NCBI RefSeq assembly: GCF_023913755.1
Contig: NZ_JAMXBJ010000043.1
Span: forward strand, 62,001-126,000
Reading direction: 5' to 3'
Length of the DNA stretch: 64,000 bases
Origin: Pseudarthrobacter cellobiosi
GTDB lineage: Bacteria; Actinomycetota; Actinomycetes; Actinomycetales; Micrococcaceae
Notes under the pieces: model-generated
What the model saw: the letters and a program-made list of their open reading frames with translations, nothing else
Database searches by the model: none
Told to the model about the DNA's origin: nothing
Shown here: in pieces, positions 18,711 through 27,548 of the stretch
Layout of the letters: every line of letters begins with the position of its first letter
Position numbering within the stretch: position 1 is the stretch's first letter
Position numbers and translations under genes: made by a program

Positions 18711-19565
18711 ATGGCCGTCGAGAAGAACACCCGCAAACTGGACAAAGGCATAGTCCGCGATTTCAGTTCCCGGATGAGCTACGCGTCCTACCTCCAGCTG
18801 CCCACCCTGCTCAGCGCACAGCAACCTGTCAGCACGCCCGAACACCACGACGAACTGCTGTTCATCATCCAGCACCAGACCACCGAGCTGTGGCTGAAGC
18901 TGGTGCTGCACGAGCTCCGGAGCGCCGCGGCCTGGCTGCGCGCAGACGATCTCGGCTCCGCCCTCAAAGGCATCGCCCGGGTCAAACACATCCAAAAAAC
19001 CCTGACGGAGCAATGGTCCGTCCTGGCCACGCTGACGCCCACGGAGTACTCCCAGTTCCGCGGGTTCCTGGGCAACTCCTCCGGATTCCAGTCCAGTCAA
19101 TACCGGGCCGTGGAGTTTATCCTCGGCAACAAGAACCGAAAAATGCTGCCGGTCTTCGAATCGGACCCGGAAGCGCACGCCATGCTGGAGGACGTGCTTA
19201 AGGCGCCCAGCATCTATGACGAGTTCCTGGCCTACCTGGCCCGGCAGGGCTTCGACGTGCCACAGTCCGTGCTCGAACGGGACGTCACCCGCGCCCACGA
19301 GTTCTGCCCGGAGTTGGTTCCGCTGTTCAAGCACATCTACGAAAACGCCGCCGCCAACTGGGGCGCGTACGAGGCCTGCGAGGAACTGGTGGACCTTGAA
19401 GACAATTTCCAGCTCTGGCGGTTCCGGCACCTGCGCACCGTCCAGCGGACCATCGGGATGAAATCGGGAACCGGGGGATCCAGCGGCGCTGCCTTCCTGC
19501 AAAAGGCCCTTGAGCTCACCTTCTTCCCGGAACTGTTCGCGGTACGGACGGAGATCGGCCAGTGA
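18711..19565 (+). CDS. kynA: Tryptophan 2,3-dioxygenase
   Basis: The product is a 284-residue heme dioxygenase that opens the indole ring of L-tryptophan to N-formylkynurenine. The characteristic N-part ELLFIIQHQTTELWLKLVLHE forms the substrate/heme pocket. FRHLRTVQRTIGMKSGTGGSSG carries the proximal heme His and the flexible GTGGSSG loop. The ATG at 18711 follows AGAGAGGCAG. Its stop overlaps the kynU GTG by four bases, so the two pathway genes are coupled. A formamidase gene is not in this window. Confidence 0.97.
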   Translation: MAVEKNTRKLDKGIVRDFSSRMSYASYLQLPTLLSAQQPVSTPEHHDELLFIIQHQTTELWLKLVLHELRSAAAWLRADDLGSALKGIARVKHIQKTLTEQWSVLATLTPTEYSQFRGFLGNSSGFQSSQYRAVEFILGNKNRKMLPVFESDPEAHAMLEDVLKAPSIYDEFLAYLARQGFDVPQSVLERDVTRAHEFCPELVPLFKHIYENAAANWGAYEACEELVDLEDNFQLWRFRHLRTVQRTIGMKSGTGGSSGAAFLQKALELTFFPELFAVRTEIGQ

Positions 19566-20821
19566 GCAGCGCAATGAACGCGAACATGGAGAACCACGCC
19601 GCCGCCGACCTCCTTGAGCAGGCCGCGCAACTGGATGCAGGCGACCCGTTGGCGCGCTACCGCGGCCTCTTCATCGGGACGGACACGGACCTTTCCTACC
19701 TCGACGGCAATTCCCTGGGCCGCCCGCTGAAGCGGACACAACGGGACATCAGCACCTTTATCGAGGAAGGTTGGGGCGGCCGGCTCATCCGTGGCTGGGA
19801 TGAGGAATGGCTGGACCTGCCCCAGACCATCGGCGATCAGCTGGGCCGCGCTGTCCTCGGCGCAGCCCCGGGCCAGACCGTCATCGCCGACTCAACCACA
19901 GTGGTGCTCTACAAACTGATCCGCGCTGCGCTGGCCACCGTGGCTGACCCCGCCCGCACCGAAATCGTCCTGGACACGGACAACTTCCCCACGGACCGCT
20001 ACCTGGTCGAGGGCATCGCCCGCGAGGAAGGACTCACCCTGCGGTGGATCGAAGCCGATCCTGCGTCCGGCGTCACCGTCGAACAGGTGCGGGACGCCAC
20101 CGGCCCGGCCACCGCCGTCGTACTTTTGAGCCACGTGGCCTACCGCTCAGGCTTCCTGGCGGACCTTCCGGGCATCACGGAAGTTGCACACGGCGCAGGG
20201 GCGCTGGTGGTCTGGGACCTGTGCCACTCCGCCGGATCCGTGGAGCTGGACCTGGACGGGGCAAACGTGGATTTTGCCGCGGGCTGCACCTACAAGTACC
20301 TCAACGGGGGACCGGGCTCGCCGGCATTCGCCTACGTCAACCGCCGGCACCTGCCCGGACTGAAGCAGCCGATCTGGGGCTGGATGGGACGCAAGGACGC
20401 GTTCGAGATGGCCGCAGGCTACGAGCCGGCGCCCGGGATCCGGAGTTTCCTCAGCGGCACTCCGGCCATCTTCGGGATGCTGGCAATGCGGGGGACCCTG
20501 GGCCTCATCGAAGAGGCCGGCATGGCTGCCATCCGGGAGAAGTCCCTGAAACTCACGGCCTACGCCGTTCAGCTGTTTGAGGCGTGGCTGGAACCGGCGG
20601 GCGTGGAGCTGGCGTCGCCGCGGGACCCGGAGCTTCGAGGGAGCCACATCACCCTGGATCATCCGGCGTTCCGGAACGTGACGGCGGCGCTGTGGGAACA
20701 GGACGTCATCCCGGACTTCCGCGCACCACATGGGATCCGCGTCGGGTTGTCGCCCTTGAGTACCAGCTTCGCGGAGCTGTTCCGGGGGATGGCCACCATC
20801 CGGGATCAGCTGCGTCGCTGA
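19562..20821 (+). CDS. kynU: Kynureninase
   Basis: This 419-residue PLP enzyme splits kynurenine to anthranilate and alanine. The N-part has YLDGNSLGRPLKRTQ near residue 40. The aspartate pair region is VWDLCHSAGSVELDL, and the PLP lysine is in AGCTYKYLNGGPGSPAF near residue 245. The GTG start overlaps the kynA stop. Together kynA and kynU form a two-gene tryptophan breakdown operon giving anthranilate. A GC-rich imperfect hairpin just after the stop (about 20822-20864) may end transcription. Confidence 0.96.
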   Translation: MSSAMNANMENHAAADLLEQAAQLDAGDPLARYRGLFIGTDTDLSYLDGNSLGRPLKRTQRDISTFIEEGWGGRLIRGWDEEWLDLPQTIGDQLGRAVLGAAPGQTVIADSTTVVLYKLIRAALATVADPARTEIVLDTDNFPTDRYLVEGIAREEGLTLRWIEADPASGVTVEQVRDATGPATAVVLLSHVAYRSGFLADLPGITEVAHGAGALVVWDLCHSAGSVELDLDGANVDFAAGCTYKYLNGGPGSPAFAYVNRRHLPGLKQPIWGWMGRKDAFEMAAGYEPAPGIRSFLSGTPAIFGMLAMRGTLGLIEEAGMAAIREKSLKLTAYAVQLFEAWLEPAGVELASPRDPELRGSHITLDHPAFRNVTAALWEQDVIPDFRAPHGIRVGLSPLSTSFAELFRGMATIRDQLRR

Positions 20822-21039
20822 GCGGCCGCCTTTTCGGGGACTGCCTTTTGGGGACGGCCGCGGCTGTTTCGACAAGATTGCGGCGGGGCCGGTAAACTAA
20901 CAGATGGATCCGGCTGCAGTCCGTGGCGGCTGGTTCCTGCCATGTGTGGAAATTCCCTGGTTTCCGGGGGATTCCCGCGCGGGCAGACCCGGCAGTGAAG
21001 TACTGAATCGGGCCTCACGGCACATCTCTAGGAGTTATT

Positions 21040-21309
21040 GTGGCACTTGACGCCGCTGTAAAGCAGTCCATCATCCAGGATTTCGCAACGTCCGAGGGCG
21101 ACACCGGTTCGCCGGAGGTCCAGGTTGCAGTCCTGACTCAGCGGATCAAGGATCTGACTGAGCACATGAAGGTGCACAAGCACGATTACCACACCCAGCG
21201 CGGTCTGCTGGCCATGGTTGGTCGTCGCAAGCGTATGCTCACCTACCTCAAGAACACTGACATCACCCGCTACCGTGCGCTCATCGAACGTCTCGGCCTG
21301 CGCCGCTAG
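21040..21309 (+). CDS. rpsO: 30S ribosomal protein S15
   Basis: This 89-residue protein binds the central domain of 16S rRNA and bridges to the 50S subunit. The sequence is full length and canonical, with [17 protein letters not shown] near residue 22 and [20 protein letters not shown] near residue 46. The GTG start is preceded by TAGGAGTTATT. It has its own leader of about 200 bases and a terminator after it, upstream of pnp. Confidence 0.98.
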   Translation: MALDAAVKQSIIQDFATSEGDTGSPEVQVAVLTQRIKDLTEHMKVHKHDYHTQRGLLAMVGRRKRMLTYLKNTDITRYRALIERLGLRR

Positions 21310-21321
21310 TCAGCTTTAAGG

Positions 21322-21352
21322 GGCGGCCCCTTCCGTGACGGAAAGGGCCGCC
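21322..21352 (+). terminator. Terminator after rpsO
   Basis: The stem GGCGGCCC (21322-21329) pairs with GGGCCGCC (21345-21352), and the inner arms TTCCG and CGGAA extend it. TTCTTC follows. It separates rpsO from the pnp leader, and may be partial so that some transcripts continue into pnp. Confidence 0.75.
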
Positions 21353-21384
21353 TTCTTCAGAAGAAAATTAAACAGGAGGATCAA

Positions 21385-21535
21385 CCGCATCACGCATTCG
21401 CGGTCCTCGGTAGTGATCCCCGGGAACGGCTTCGAAGAATGAAGCCCTCGGCCCGTGGGTCTCGATCGATGACCGGGTGCAGTGCAGGCCAGTAGACAGA
21501 TGCTGGACTGGGTTGATGCGGCTGGACTCCGTGAA
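21385..21535 (+). ncRNA. pnp 5' leader, candidate Actino-pnp RNA
   Basis: About 190 non-coding bases lie between the rpsO terminator and pnp. They contain hairpins such as GGCTTC/GAAGCC (21428-21433 with 21441-21446) and GGTC...GACC around TCGATCGA (about 21458-21474). A conserved structured RNA called Actino-pnp is known upstream of actinobacterial pnp genes. Position and structure fit, but the exact boundaries and match to the model are inferred. Confidence 0.5.
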
Positions 21536-21557
21536 ACAAGAAACGGAGGTGACTCTC

Positions 21558-23810
21558 TTGGAGGGTCCCGAAATCCAGTTCTCAGAAGCAGTCATTGACA
21601 ATGGCCGCTTTGGCAAGCGTGTAATCCGCTTTGAAACCGGCCGTCTTGCCAAGCAGGCAGCCGGCGCAGCCATGGTGTACATCGACGAAGACACCGCGCT
21701 GCTGTCCGCCACCACCGCAGGCAAGCACCCGCGCGAAGGCTTCGACTTCTTCCCGCTGACGGTTGACGTTGAAGAGCGTATGTACGCCGCCGGCCGTATC
21801 CCGGGCTCGTTCTTCCGCCGCGAAGGCCGCCCGTCCACCGAGGCCATCCTGGCCTGCCGCCTTATGGACCGCCCGCTGCGTCCGGCCTTCGTCAAGGGCC
21901 TGCGCAACGAGGTCCAGATCGTGGTGACCGTCCTGGCCATCAACCCCGACGAGCTCTACGACGTGGTGGCCATCAACGCCTCCTCCATGTCCACCCAGTT
22001 GTCCGGTCTGCCGTTCTCCGGCCCGATCGGCGGCGTCCGCGTTGCCCTCGTCGCTGACGAGCACGGTTCACAGTGGGTTGCTTTCCCCAAGCACTCCCAG
22101 CTCGAGAACTCCGTGTTCAACATGGTTGTAGCCGGCCGTGTTGCCGGTGACGACGTCGCCATCATGATGGTCGAAGCCGAGGCAACCGACAACTCCTGGA
22201 ACCTCATCAAGGAACAGGGCGCCACCGCTCCCACCGAAGAGGTTGTCTCCGAGGGCCTCGAGGCTGCCAAGCCGTTCATCAAAGCACTCTGCGACGCCCA
22301 GGCTGACCTGGCTGCACGCGCTGCCAAGCCCACCGTTGAGTTCCCGGTCTTCCTGGACTACCAGGATGACGTCTACGCCGCTGTTGAGTCGGCTGCCGCT
22401 GAGAAGCTGGCCGCTGTCTTCCAGATCGCCGACAAGCAGGAACGCGATGTTGCAACGGATTCGCTCAAGGACGAAGTCACTGCTTCCCTGGCCGGCCAGT
22501 TCGAAGGCCGCGACAAGGAGCTGTCCGCAGCATTCCGCTCGGTCACCAAGCAGGTTGTGCGCCAGCGCATCCTCAAGGACCAGATCCGCATCGACGGCCG
22601 AGGCCTGACGGACATCCGCCAGCTCACCGCCGAGGTTGAGGTTCTGCCCCGCGTGCACGGCTCGGCAATCTTCGAGCGCGGCGAAACCCAGATCATGGGT
22701 GTCACCACGCTGAACATGCTCAAGATGGAACAGCAGATCGATTCGCTGTCGCCCGTCACGCGCAAGCGCTACATGCACAACTACAACTTCCCGCCGTACT
22801 CCACTGGCGAGACCGGCCGCGTGGGTTCGCCCAAGCGCCGCGAAATCGGCCATGGCGCCCTCGCAGAGCGCGCCATCATGCCGGTGCTGCCGTCCCGCGA
22901 GGAATTCCCCTACGCGATCCGCCAGGTGTCTGAGGCTCTCAGCTCCAACGGTTCGACGTCGATGGGTTCGGTCTGCGCTTCGACGCTGTCCCTGCTCAAT
23001 GCAGGCGTGCCGCTGAAGGCAGCTGTTGCAGGTATCGCCATGGGCCTGGTCTCCGACCAGGTTGACGGCCAGACCCGTTACGCAGCCCTGACCGATATCC
23101 TCGGCGCCGAAGATGCCTTCGGCGACATGGACTTCAAGGTTGCCGGCACCGCCGAATTCGTTACGGCCATCCAGCTGGACACGAAGCTCGACGGCATCCC
23201 CGCGTCCGTGCTGGCAGCAGCGCTGAAGCAGGCCCGCGAAGCCCGCCTGCACATCCTTGACGTCCTGAACTCCGCGATCGACACCCCGGATGAGCTCTCC
23301 GAGTTCGCGCCGCGCGTCATCGCGGTCAAGATCCCGGTTGACAAGATCGGCGAGGTCATTGGGCCCAAGGGCAAAATGATCAACCAGATCCAGGAAGACA
23401 CCGGCGCCGACATCTCCATCGAGGACGACGGCACGGTCTACATTGGCGCCACCAACGGTCCGTCTGCTGACGCAGCACGCTCCGCCATCAACGCCATTGC
23501 CAACCCGCAGATCCCGGAAATCGGCGAGCGTTACCTGGGTACGGTCGTGAAGACCACCACCTTCGGTGCCTTCATTTCCCTGACTCCGGGCAAGGACGGC
23601 CTGCTGCACATCTCCGAGCTGCGCAAGCTGGCCAACGGCAAGCGCGTGGACAACGTTGATGACGTGGTTTCCGTCGGCCAGAAGATCCAGGTGGAAATCA
23701 CCAAGATCGATGACCGCGGAAAGCTGTCGCTGTCCCCCGTAGTGGCTGAAGAAGAAGACGCCGAGAGCGTTGACTCTTCCGCCGCAGAGGGCGCTGCCGA
23801 AGCGGAGTAG
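21558..23810 (+). CDS. pnp: Polyribonucleotide nucleotidyltransferase (PNPase)
   Basis: This 750-residue phosphorolytic 3'-5' exoribonuclease acts in RNA decay. Two RNase PH domains are present: the first with [18 protein letters not shown], the second with [20 protein letters not shown] and [23 protein letters not shown] domain follows ([20 protein letters not shown]), then S1 ([19 protein letters not shown]), with an acidic tail. The TTG at 21558 is chosen because ACGGAGGTGA lies just upstream and the protein then begins [11 protein letters not shown], as in relatives. An ATG at 21516 and other in-frame starts are open but lack such a site. Confidence 0.96.
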   Translation: MEGPEIQFSEAVIDNGRFGKRVIRFETGRLAKQAAGAAMVYIDEDTALLSATTAGKHPREGFDFFPLTVDVEERMYAAGRIPGSFFRREGRPSTEAILACRLMDRPLRPAFVKGLRNEVQIVVTVLAINPDELYDVVAINASSMSTQLSGLPFSGPIGGVRVALVADEHGSQWVAFPKHSQLENSVFNMVVAGRVAGDDVAIMMVEAEATDNSWNLIKEQGATAPTEEVVSEGLEAAKPFIKALCDAQADLAARAAKPTVEFPVFLDYQDDVYAAVESAAAEKLAAVFQIADKQERDVATDSLKDEVTASLAGQFEGRDKELSAAFRSVTKQVVRQRILKDQIRIDGRGLTDIRQLTAEVEVLPRVHGSAIFERGETQIMGVTTLNMLKMEQQIDSLSPVTRKRYMHNYNFPPYSTGETGRVGSPKRREIGHGALAERAIMPVLPSREEFPYAIRQVSEALSSNGSTSMGSVCASTLSLLNAGVPLKAAVAGIAMGLVSDQVDGQTRYAALTDILGAEDAFGDMDFKVAGTAEFVTAIQLDTKLDGIPASVLAAALKQAREARLHILDVLNSAIDTPDELSEFAPRVIAVKIPVDKIGEVIGPKGKMINQIQEDTGADISIEDDGTVYIGATNGPSADAARSAINAIANPQIPEIGERYLGTVVKTTTFGAFISLTPGKDGLLHISELRKLANGKRVDNVDDVVSVGQKIQVEITKIDDRGKLSLSPVVAEEEDAESVDSSAAEGAAEAE

Positions 23811-23852
23811 TCCACTGACGCGGAGTAGCATCCTCCTCCACACAGCATGAAT

Positions 23853-23887
23853 CGGCGGGGCCGGTGGATGATCCACCGGCCCCGCCG
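23853..23887 (+). terminator. Terminator after pnp
   Basis: Seventeen perfect base pairs (23853-23869 with 23871-23887) form a very stable GC-rich hairpin 40 bases after the pnp stop, followed by CTGTTA. It separates pnp from the M16 peptidase gene. Confidence 0.8.
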
Positions 23888-23934
23888 CTGTTACGATGGC
23901 AGCCAGATCCGGCTGCCGCTCCTGAAAGGCTTCA

Positions 23935-25278
23935 ATGACTGTTGTACCCCTGCCGCTTGAGCAGAACCAGCCCGGCGACACCCTGGTCCACGGCTCCGAC
24001 GGCGGTTCTGTTGTCCGGCGTTCGGTGCTGCCGGGCGGCGTGCGGGTGCTCACCGAAGCGATGCCGGGCCAGCGTTCGGCGACCATCGGTTTCTGGGTGG
24101 GCGTCGGGTCACGCGATGAAGCCCCGGGCCAGCACGGCTCCACGCACTTCCTGGAGCACCTGCTGTTCAAGGGGACCAAGCGCCGCACAGCCCTGGAGAT
24201 CGCCTCGGCCTTTGACGAGGTGGGCGGGGAGTCCAACGCAGCCACGGCCAAGGAGAGCACGTGCTATTTCGCGCGGGTGCTGGACACGGACCTGCCCATG
24301 GCCATCGACGTCATTGCCGACATGATCACCGGCGCCGTCCTGGATCCGGCCGAGATGGAGCAGGAGCGCGACGTCATCCTGGAGGAAATTGCCATGGACA
24401 GCGATGACCCCACGGACGTGGCGCATGAAAACTTTGTGGCTGCCGTCCTGGGCACCCACCCGCTGGGCCGCCCCATCGGCGGCACGCCCGCCGCGATCCG
24501 CGCCGTCGCCCGTGACTCCGTCTGGGAGCACTACCGCCGTTACTACCGCCCGGATGAGCTGGTCATCACCGCCGCCGGGGGCCTGGAGCACGACGTCGTC
24601 TGCAGCCTTGTGGTGGACGCCCTCCACACTGCCGGGTGGTCACTTGAGCCGGACGCCGCCCCGGTGGATCGCCGCTCCACCGAGCGGGCGGACATCACCG
24701 GCACTGCAGGACTGCATGTGGTCAAACGTGCGGTGGAGCAGGCGAATATCATCATGGGCTGCCCCACGATTGTGGCCACCGATGAACGTCGCTACGTCAT
24801 GAGCGTCCTCAACGCCGTCTTGGGCGGCGGGATGTCCTCGCGGCTGTTCCAGGAAATCCGCGAAAAGCGTGGCCTGGTGTACTCCACGTACTCCTTTGCC
24901 TCCTCCTACGCCGACGCTGGCTACTTCGGGATGTACGCAGGGTGCACTCCGTCCAAGGTCCGCCAGGTGCTGGACCTGCTGGGGCTGGAACTGGACAAGC
25001 TGGCCGAAGGCGGCATCTCCGACGACGAACTGCGCAAGGCCGTGGGCCAGCTGTGCGGTGGCATTGTCCTGGCACTTGAGGACACGGGTTCCCGCATGTC
25101 CCGACTCGGCCGCGCTGAACTGGTGTCCGGTGAATACCAGGACATCGACGAGACCCTGCGCCAGATCAAGGCGGTCACCGCGCAGGAGGTCCAGGAACTT
25201 GCCAGGGAACTGGCAGCCGCCCCGCGGACTGTCACCGTGGTGGGTCCATTCGCAGAGTCCGAAACCTTCGGTCTCTGA
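23935..25278 (+). CDS. M16 family zinc metallopeptidase (insulinase-like)
   Basis: The product has 447 residues. The inverted zinc motif HFLEH lies at residues 71-75, with the downstream Glu ligand region SNAATAKESTCYFARVLD. The second, non-catalytic half carries the Arg/Tyr region FQEIREKRGLVYSTYSFASSYAD. This is the mitochondrial-processing-peptidase-like protein usually encoded after pnp in Gram-positive bacteria. Its substrate in actinobacteria is not known. The ATG at 23935 follows CTGAAAGG. Confidence 0.93.
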   Translation: MTVVPLPLEQNQPGDTLVHGSDGGSVVRRSVLPGGVRVLTEAMPGQRSATIGFWVGVGSRDEAPGQHGSTHFLEHLLFKGTKRRTALEIASAFDEVGGESNAATAKESTCYFARVLDTDLPMAIDVIADMITGAVLDPAEMEQERDVILEEIAMDSDDPTDVAHENFVAAVLGTHPLGRPIGGTPAAIRAVARDSVWEHYRRYYRPDELVITAAGGLEHDVVCSLVVDALHTAGWSLEPDAAPVDRRSTERADITGTAGLHVVKRAVEQANIIMGCPTIVATDERRYVMSVLNAVLGGGMSSRLFQEIREKRGLVYSTYSFASSYADAGYFGMYAGCTPSKVRQVLDLLGLELDKLAEGGISDDELRKAVGQLCGGIVLALEDTGSRMSRLGRAELVSGEYQDIDETLRQIKAVTAQEVQELARELAAAPRTVTVVGPFAESETFGL

Positions 25279-25309
25279 CCGGCAGGCTTGCGCCCGCCAT
25301 AATGAACCT

Positions 25310-25771
25310 ATGAACCTTCCGCAGCCGGGCACGGTGCACGCCGTCCTGGAGAACTTCCTGGGCCATTGGCGCGGCACCACCCGGCTGGACGCGTCGGCCT
25401 GGGGGCCCAAGCGCACGGCCTCGGCGGAAATCAGTTACACCAGGGCAGCCGGGGGCTACGCCGTCGTGCAAAGTTACAGACACACCGAAGCTGATGGCAC
25501 GCACTTTGAAGGCCACGGCGTTTTTACTGTCGACCGCGACCACAACGACATCCTCTGGTACCACGTGGACAGCATGGGCCTGCCGCCGGGAGCTCCGGCC
25601 CGCTGCACTTGGGTGGACGGTGTGCTGCGCGTGGAACGCCACAGTGACCGGGGGACTGCCCGCAATACTTTCCGCGTGGACAACGACGTGCTGATCCACA
25701 CCGCCGAGTTGCGCCTCGGCGAGGGCCAGGACTTTGTCCCGTTCATGACCTCCGAGTGCCGCCGCGTCTGA
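25310..25771 (+). CDS. DUF1579-like protein
   Basis: This 153-residue protein resembles the DUF1579/lipocalin-like beta-barrel family, with FLGHWRGTTRL near residue 17 and a strand-rich middle (EGHGVFTVDRDHNDILWYHV). There is no signal peptide. The ATG at 25310 is chosen; the longer frame upstream runs through the peptidase gene in another frame. No function is known. It lies 31 bases after the peptidase stop, so it may share its transcript. Confidence 0.65.
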   Translation: MNLPQPGTVHAVLENFLGHWRGTTRLDASAWGPKRTASAEISYTRAAGGYAVVQSYRHTEADGTHFEGHGVFTVDRDHNDILWYHVDSMGLPPGAPARCTWVDGVLRVERHSDRGTARNTFRVDNDVLIHTAELRLGEGQDFVPFMTSECRRV

Positions 25772-25786
25772 CCCCATCCAGCCCCC

Positions 25787-25892
25787 GCGCGAACGGACAC
25801 TTGAGCCCCTGCTGGTTGGCAGGCCCGCAGGTTGGCGCGAGAGGCCAGTTAAGACCCCTGCTTCTGCGCGAACGGACACTTGGGGCCCCTGC
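25787..25892. repeat. Cluster of three short intergenic repeat copies
   Basis: Copies of a ~27-base motif of the form GCGCGAACGGACACTTG followed by CCCCTGC start at 25787, 25835 (diverged) and 25866. They fill the spacer between the DUF1579-like gene and the convergent small gene at 25906. Related forward and inverted copies lie at 29171-29224. This looks like a dispersed intergenic element. Confidence 0.7.
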
Positions 25893-25905
25893 AGAATTCC
25901 GACCG

Positions 25906-26187
25906 TCAGCCGGCTGATTCCAGAATCCTTGTCCGCGGAGCGCCGTTCAAGGCTGGCGCCGCGGAGGAGGAATTCCACACCCTACTTTTCAGGTTCGCCA
26001 GCAAATGCTCAGCCTGGCCGCGTTCGTTGAAATCGAGTTCCACCACCACGTAGTGGGAATCATCCACAGGCTGGGAAATCCGGTGGCTGACGACTCCGGA
26101 GGCCGCGCGGTCCACCGGATCCCGGTCGAAGGCTTCTTTCCACATGCCAAAGTCCTTTATGCCATGTTCGATTTGCAGTGTGTACAT
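25906..26187 (-). CDS. Small dimeric alpha/beta-barrel-like protein
   Basis: The product has 93 residues starting [20 protein letters not shown], with a beta strand and short helices. It resembles the ferredoxin-like dimeric alpha/beta-barrel proteins (ABM/stress-response types), but no active-site residue marks an enzyme. The start is supported by AAGGAGAAG about seven bases upstream. It is divergent from the decayed LuxR regulator across a ~200-base spacer. Confidence 0.6.
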   Translation of the reverse strand: MYTLQIEHGIKDFGMWKEAFDRDPVDRAASGVVSHRISQPVDDSHYVVVELDFNERGQAEHLLANLKSRVWNSSSAAPALNGAPRTRILESAG

Positions 26188-26395
26188 TGCTGCTTCTCCT
26201 TAGCTGATCGTATTAGTTGATCGCACTTATTTGCCTCCGTGCTGTCCAACCCATGGCTCCTGTCCTGGGACAGCCGCACGGTTCCGCTGCGTCGCGTACT
26301 GTCACGTTAACCGCCGGCCGATGTGGCCGGTATCCCAGAAATCTAGGGTCTTGGTAGAAAACCCCGGCGCTGCCTACAGAGTGCATACTGGGGGA

Positions 26396-27536
26396 ATGAC
26401 CCCCGGCAGGCCCTGGAACAGGAGCCTTGAACGGATCCGGCTCATCGGCGACTCCGCCCCGGATCACCACTCGTTACGCACTGCCGTGCTCGCTGAGTTG
26501 GGCCGGGTGCTTCCGTTCAGTGCTTTCGTGTGGCCGCTCTCAGATCCGCTGACGGCGACGGGCATGTCGCCCATTGCCAGAATTCCGTGCCCGGACGAAC
26601 TGCCGTTGCTGATCAGGCTCAAGTATCTGACGCTGGCAGGTCGGTGGACGCAGTTGGCGATCAGCCCGTCGCCAGTGACGACGCTGCTGCGCGAAACTGC
26701 CGGCAATCCATCACGGAGCCTGGTGTGGGAGGGACTTATGAAGCGCTACGGAGTGACCGATGTCCTGTTCGCAGTGCTGGCGGACAAGCACGGCTGCTGG
26801 GGTTGGATTGACCTCTGGCGAACGGCGCAGGACGATCCTTTTACTGCCGACGAAGTGGGATACATCGCTGCCGTGACGCGTGAGGGTCATGCCCGCCCTT
26901 CGTCGTTCGATAGCCGGGCAATTTCTCCTGGTGGTGCCTGACGGACGCGACCCCGCAGGACACGAGGTGGTCCGTGTGGGGGCGTCAGCCATCGGCGAAC
27001 GTCCTGGGCCGGACTTGCCTCAGCAGGCAGTGCTGACTCTGGATGCGGATATGGCGGTGGTGGGTGGAACTGCTTCTGTGGAGGAGTGGCTGGGACTGCT
27101 TCAGGCTGGCCCGCATCCCTTTCAACGTGTACCGGCCGAGGTTCTCAACGTGGCTGCCCAGTTGCTGGCGCGTGAGGCGGGCGTGGATCGTCATCCTGCG
27201 TCCGCCCGTGTGCACACAGGGTCGGGCCAGTGGGCTCTGCTCCAGGCCAGCCGGATGGACTCCACCGGCACGGCGGCCATTCCGCCATTGGCCGTCACCA
27301 TCCAGGCCTGCCCTCCGGCGGCGAGGCTTGATATGTTCGCCCGGAGCTTCGGGCTGACAACGCGGCAGCGGGAATTGTTGGAGCTTGCCGCCTGCGGCGC
27401 CGACACCAACGCCATGGCTGACGCCTTGGGGATCGGGGCCTATACCGTCCAGGATCAGTTCAAGCAGATTTTCGAGACATGCGGCGTCCATAGCCGTGCG
27501 ACGTTGTTGGCCCTGGCGATGGGAACGGCCGAGTAA
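26396..27536 (+). pseudogene. Frameshifted LuxR-family regulator
   Basis: Two overlapping frames make one LuxR regulator of about 380 residues. The first (26396 to about 26886) encodes a GAF-like N-part (VLAELGRVLPFSAFVWPLSD ... GYIAAVTRE). One extra G in the GGG run at 26884-26886 shifts the frame, and the second frame continues PALRRSIAGQFLLV to the stop at 27536. The C-terminal HTH is intact: SFGLTTRQRELLELAACGAD and ADALGIGAYTVQDQFKQIFE. Both halves keep clear coding character, so the break is recent or a sequence error. No target is known. Confidence 0.82.
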
Positions 27537-27548
27537 CCGAACCCGCCT

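Noticed and set aside
20822..20864. A strong terminator after kynU
   Set aside because: The GCGGCCG/CGGCCGC arms are short and imperfect, so it is mentioned only in the kynU entry.
22068..24260. A 730-codon open frame antisense to pnp and the M16 peptidase
   Set aside because: It is a mirror of two certain genes, with no recognisable domain or ribosome site.
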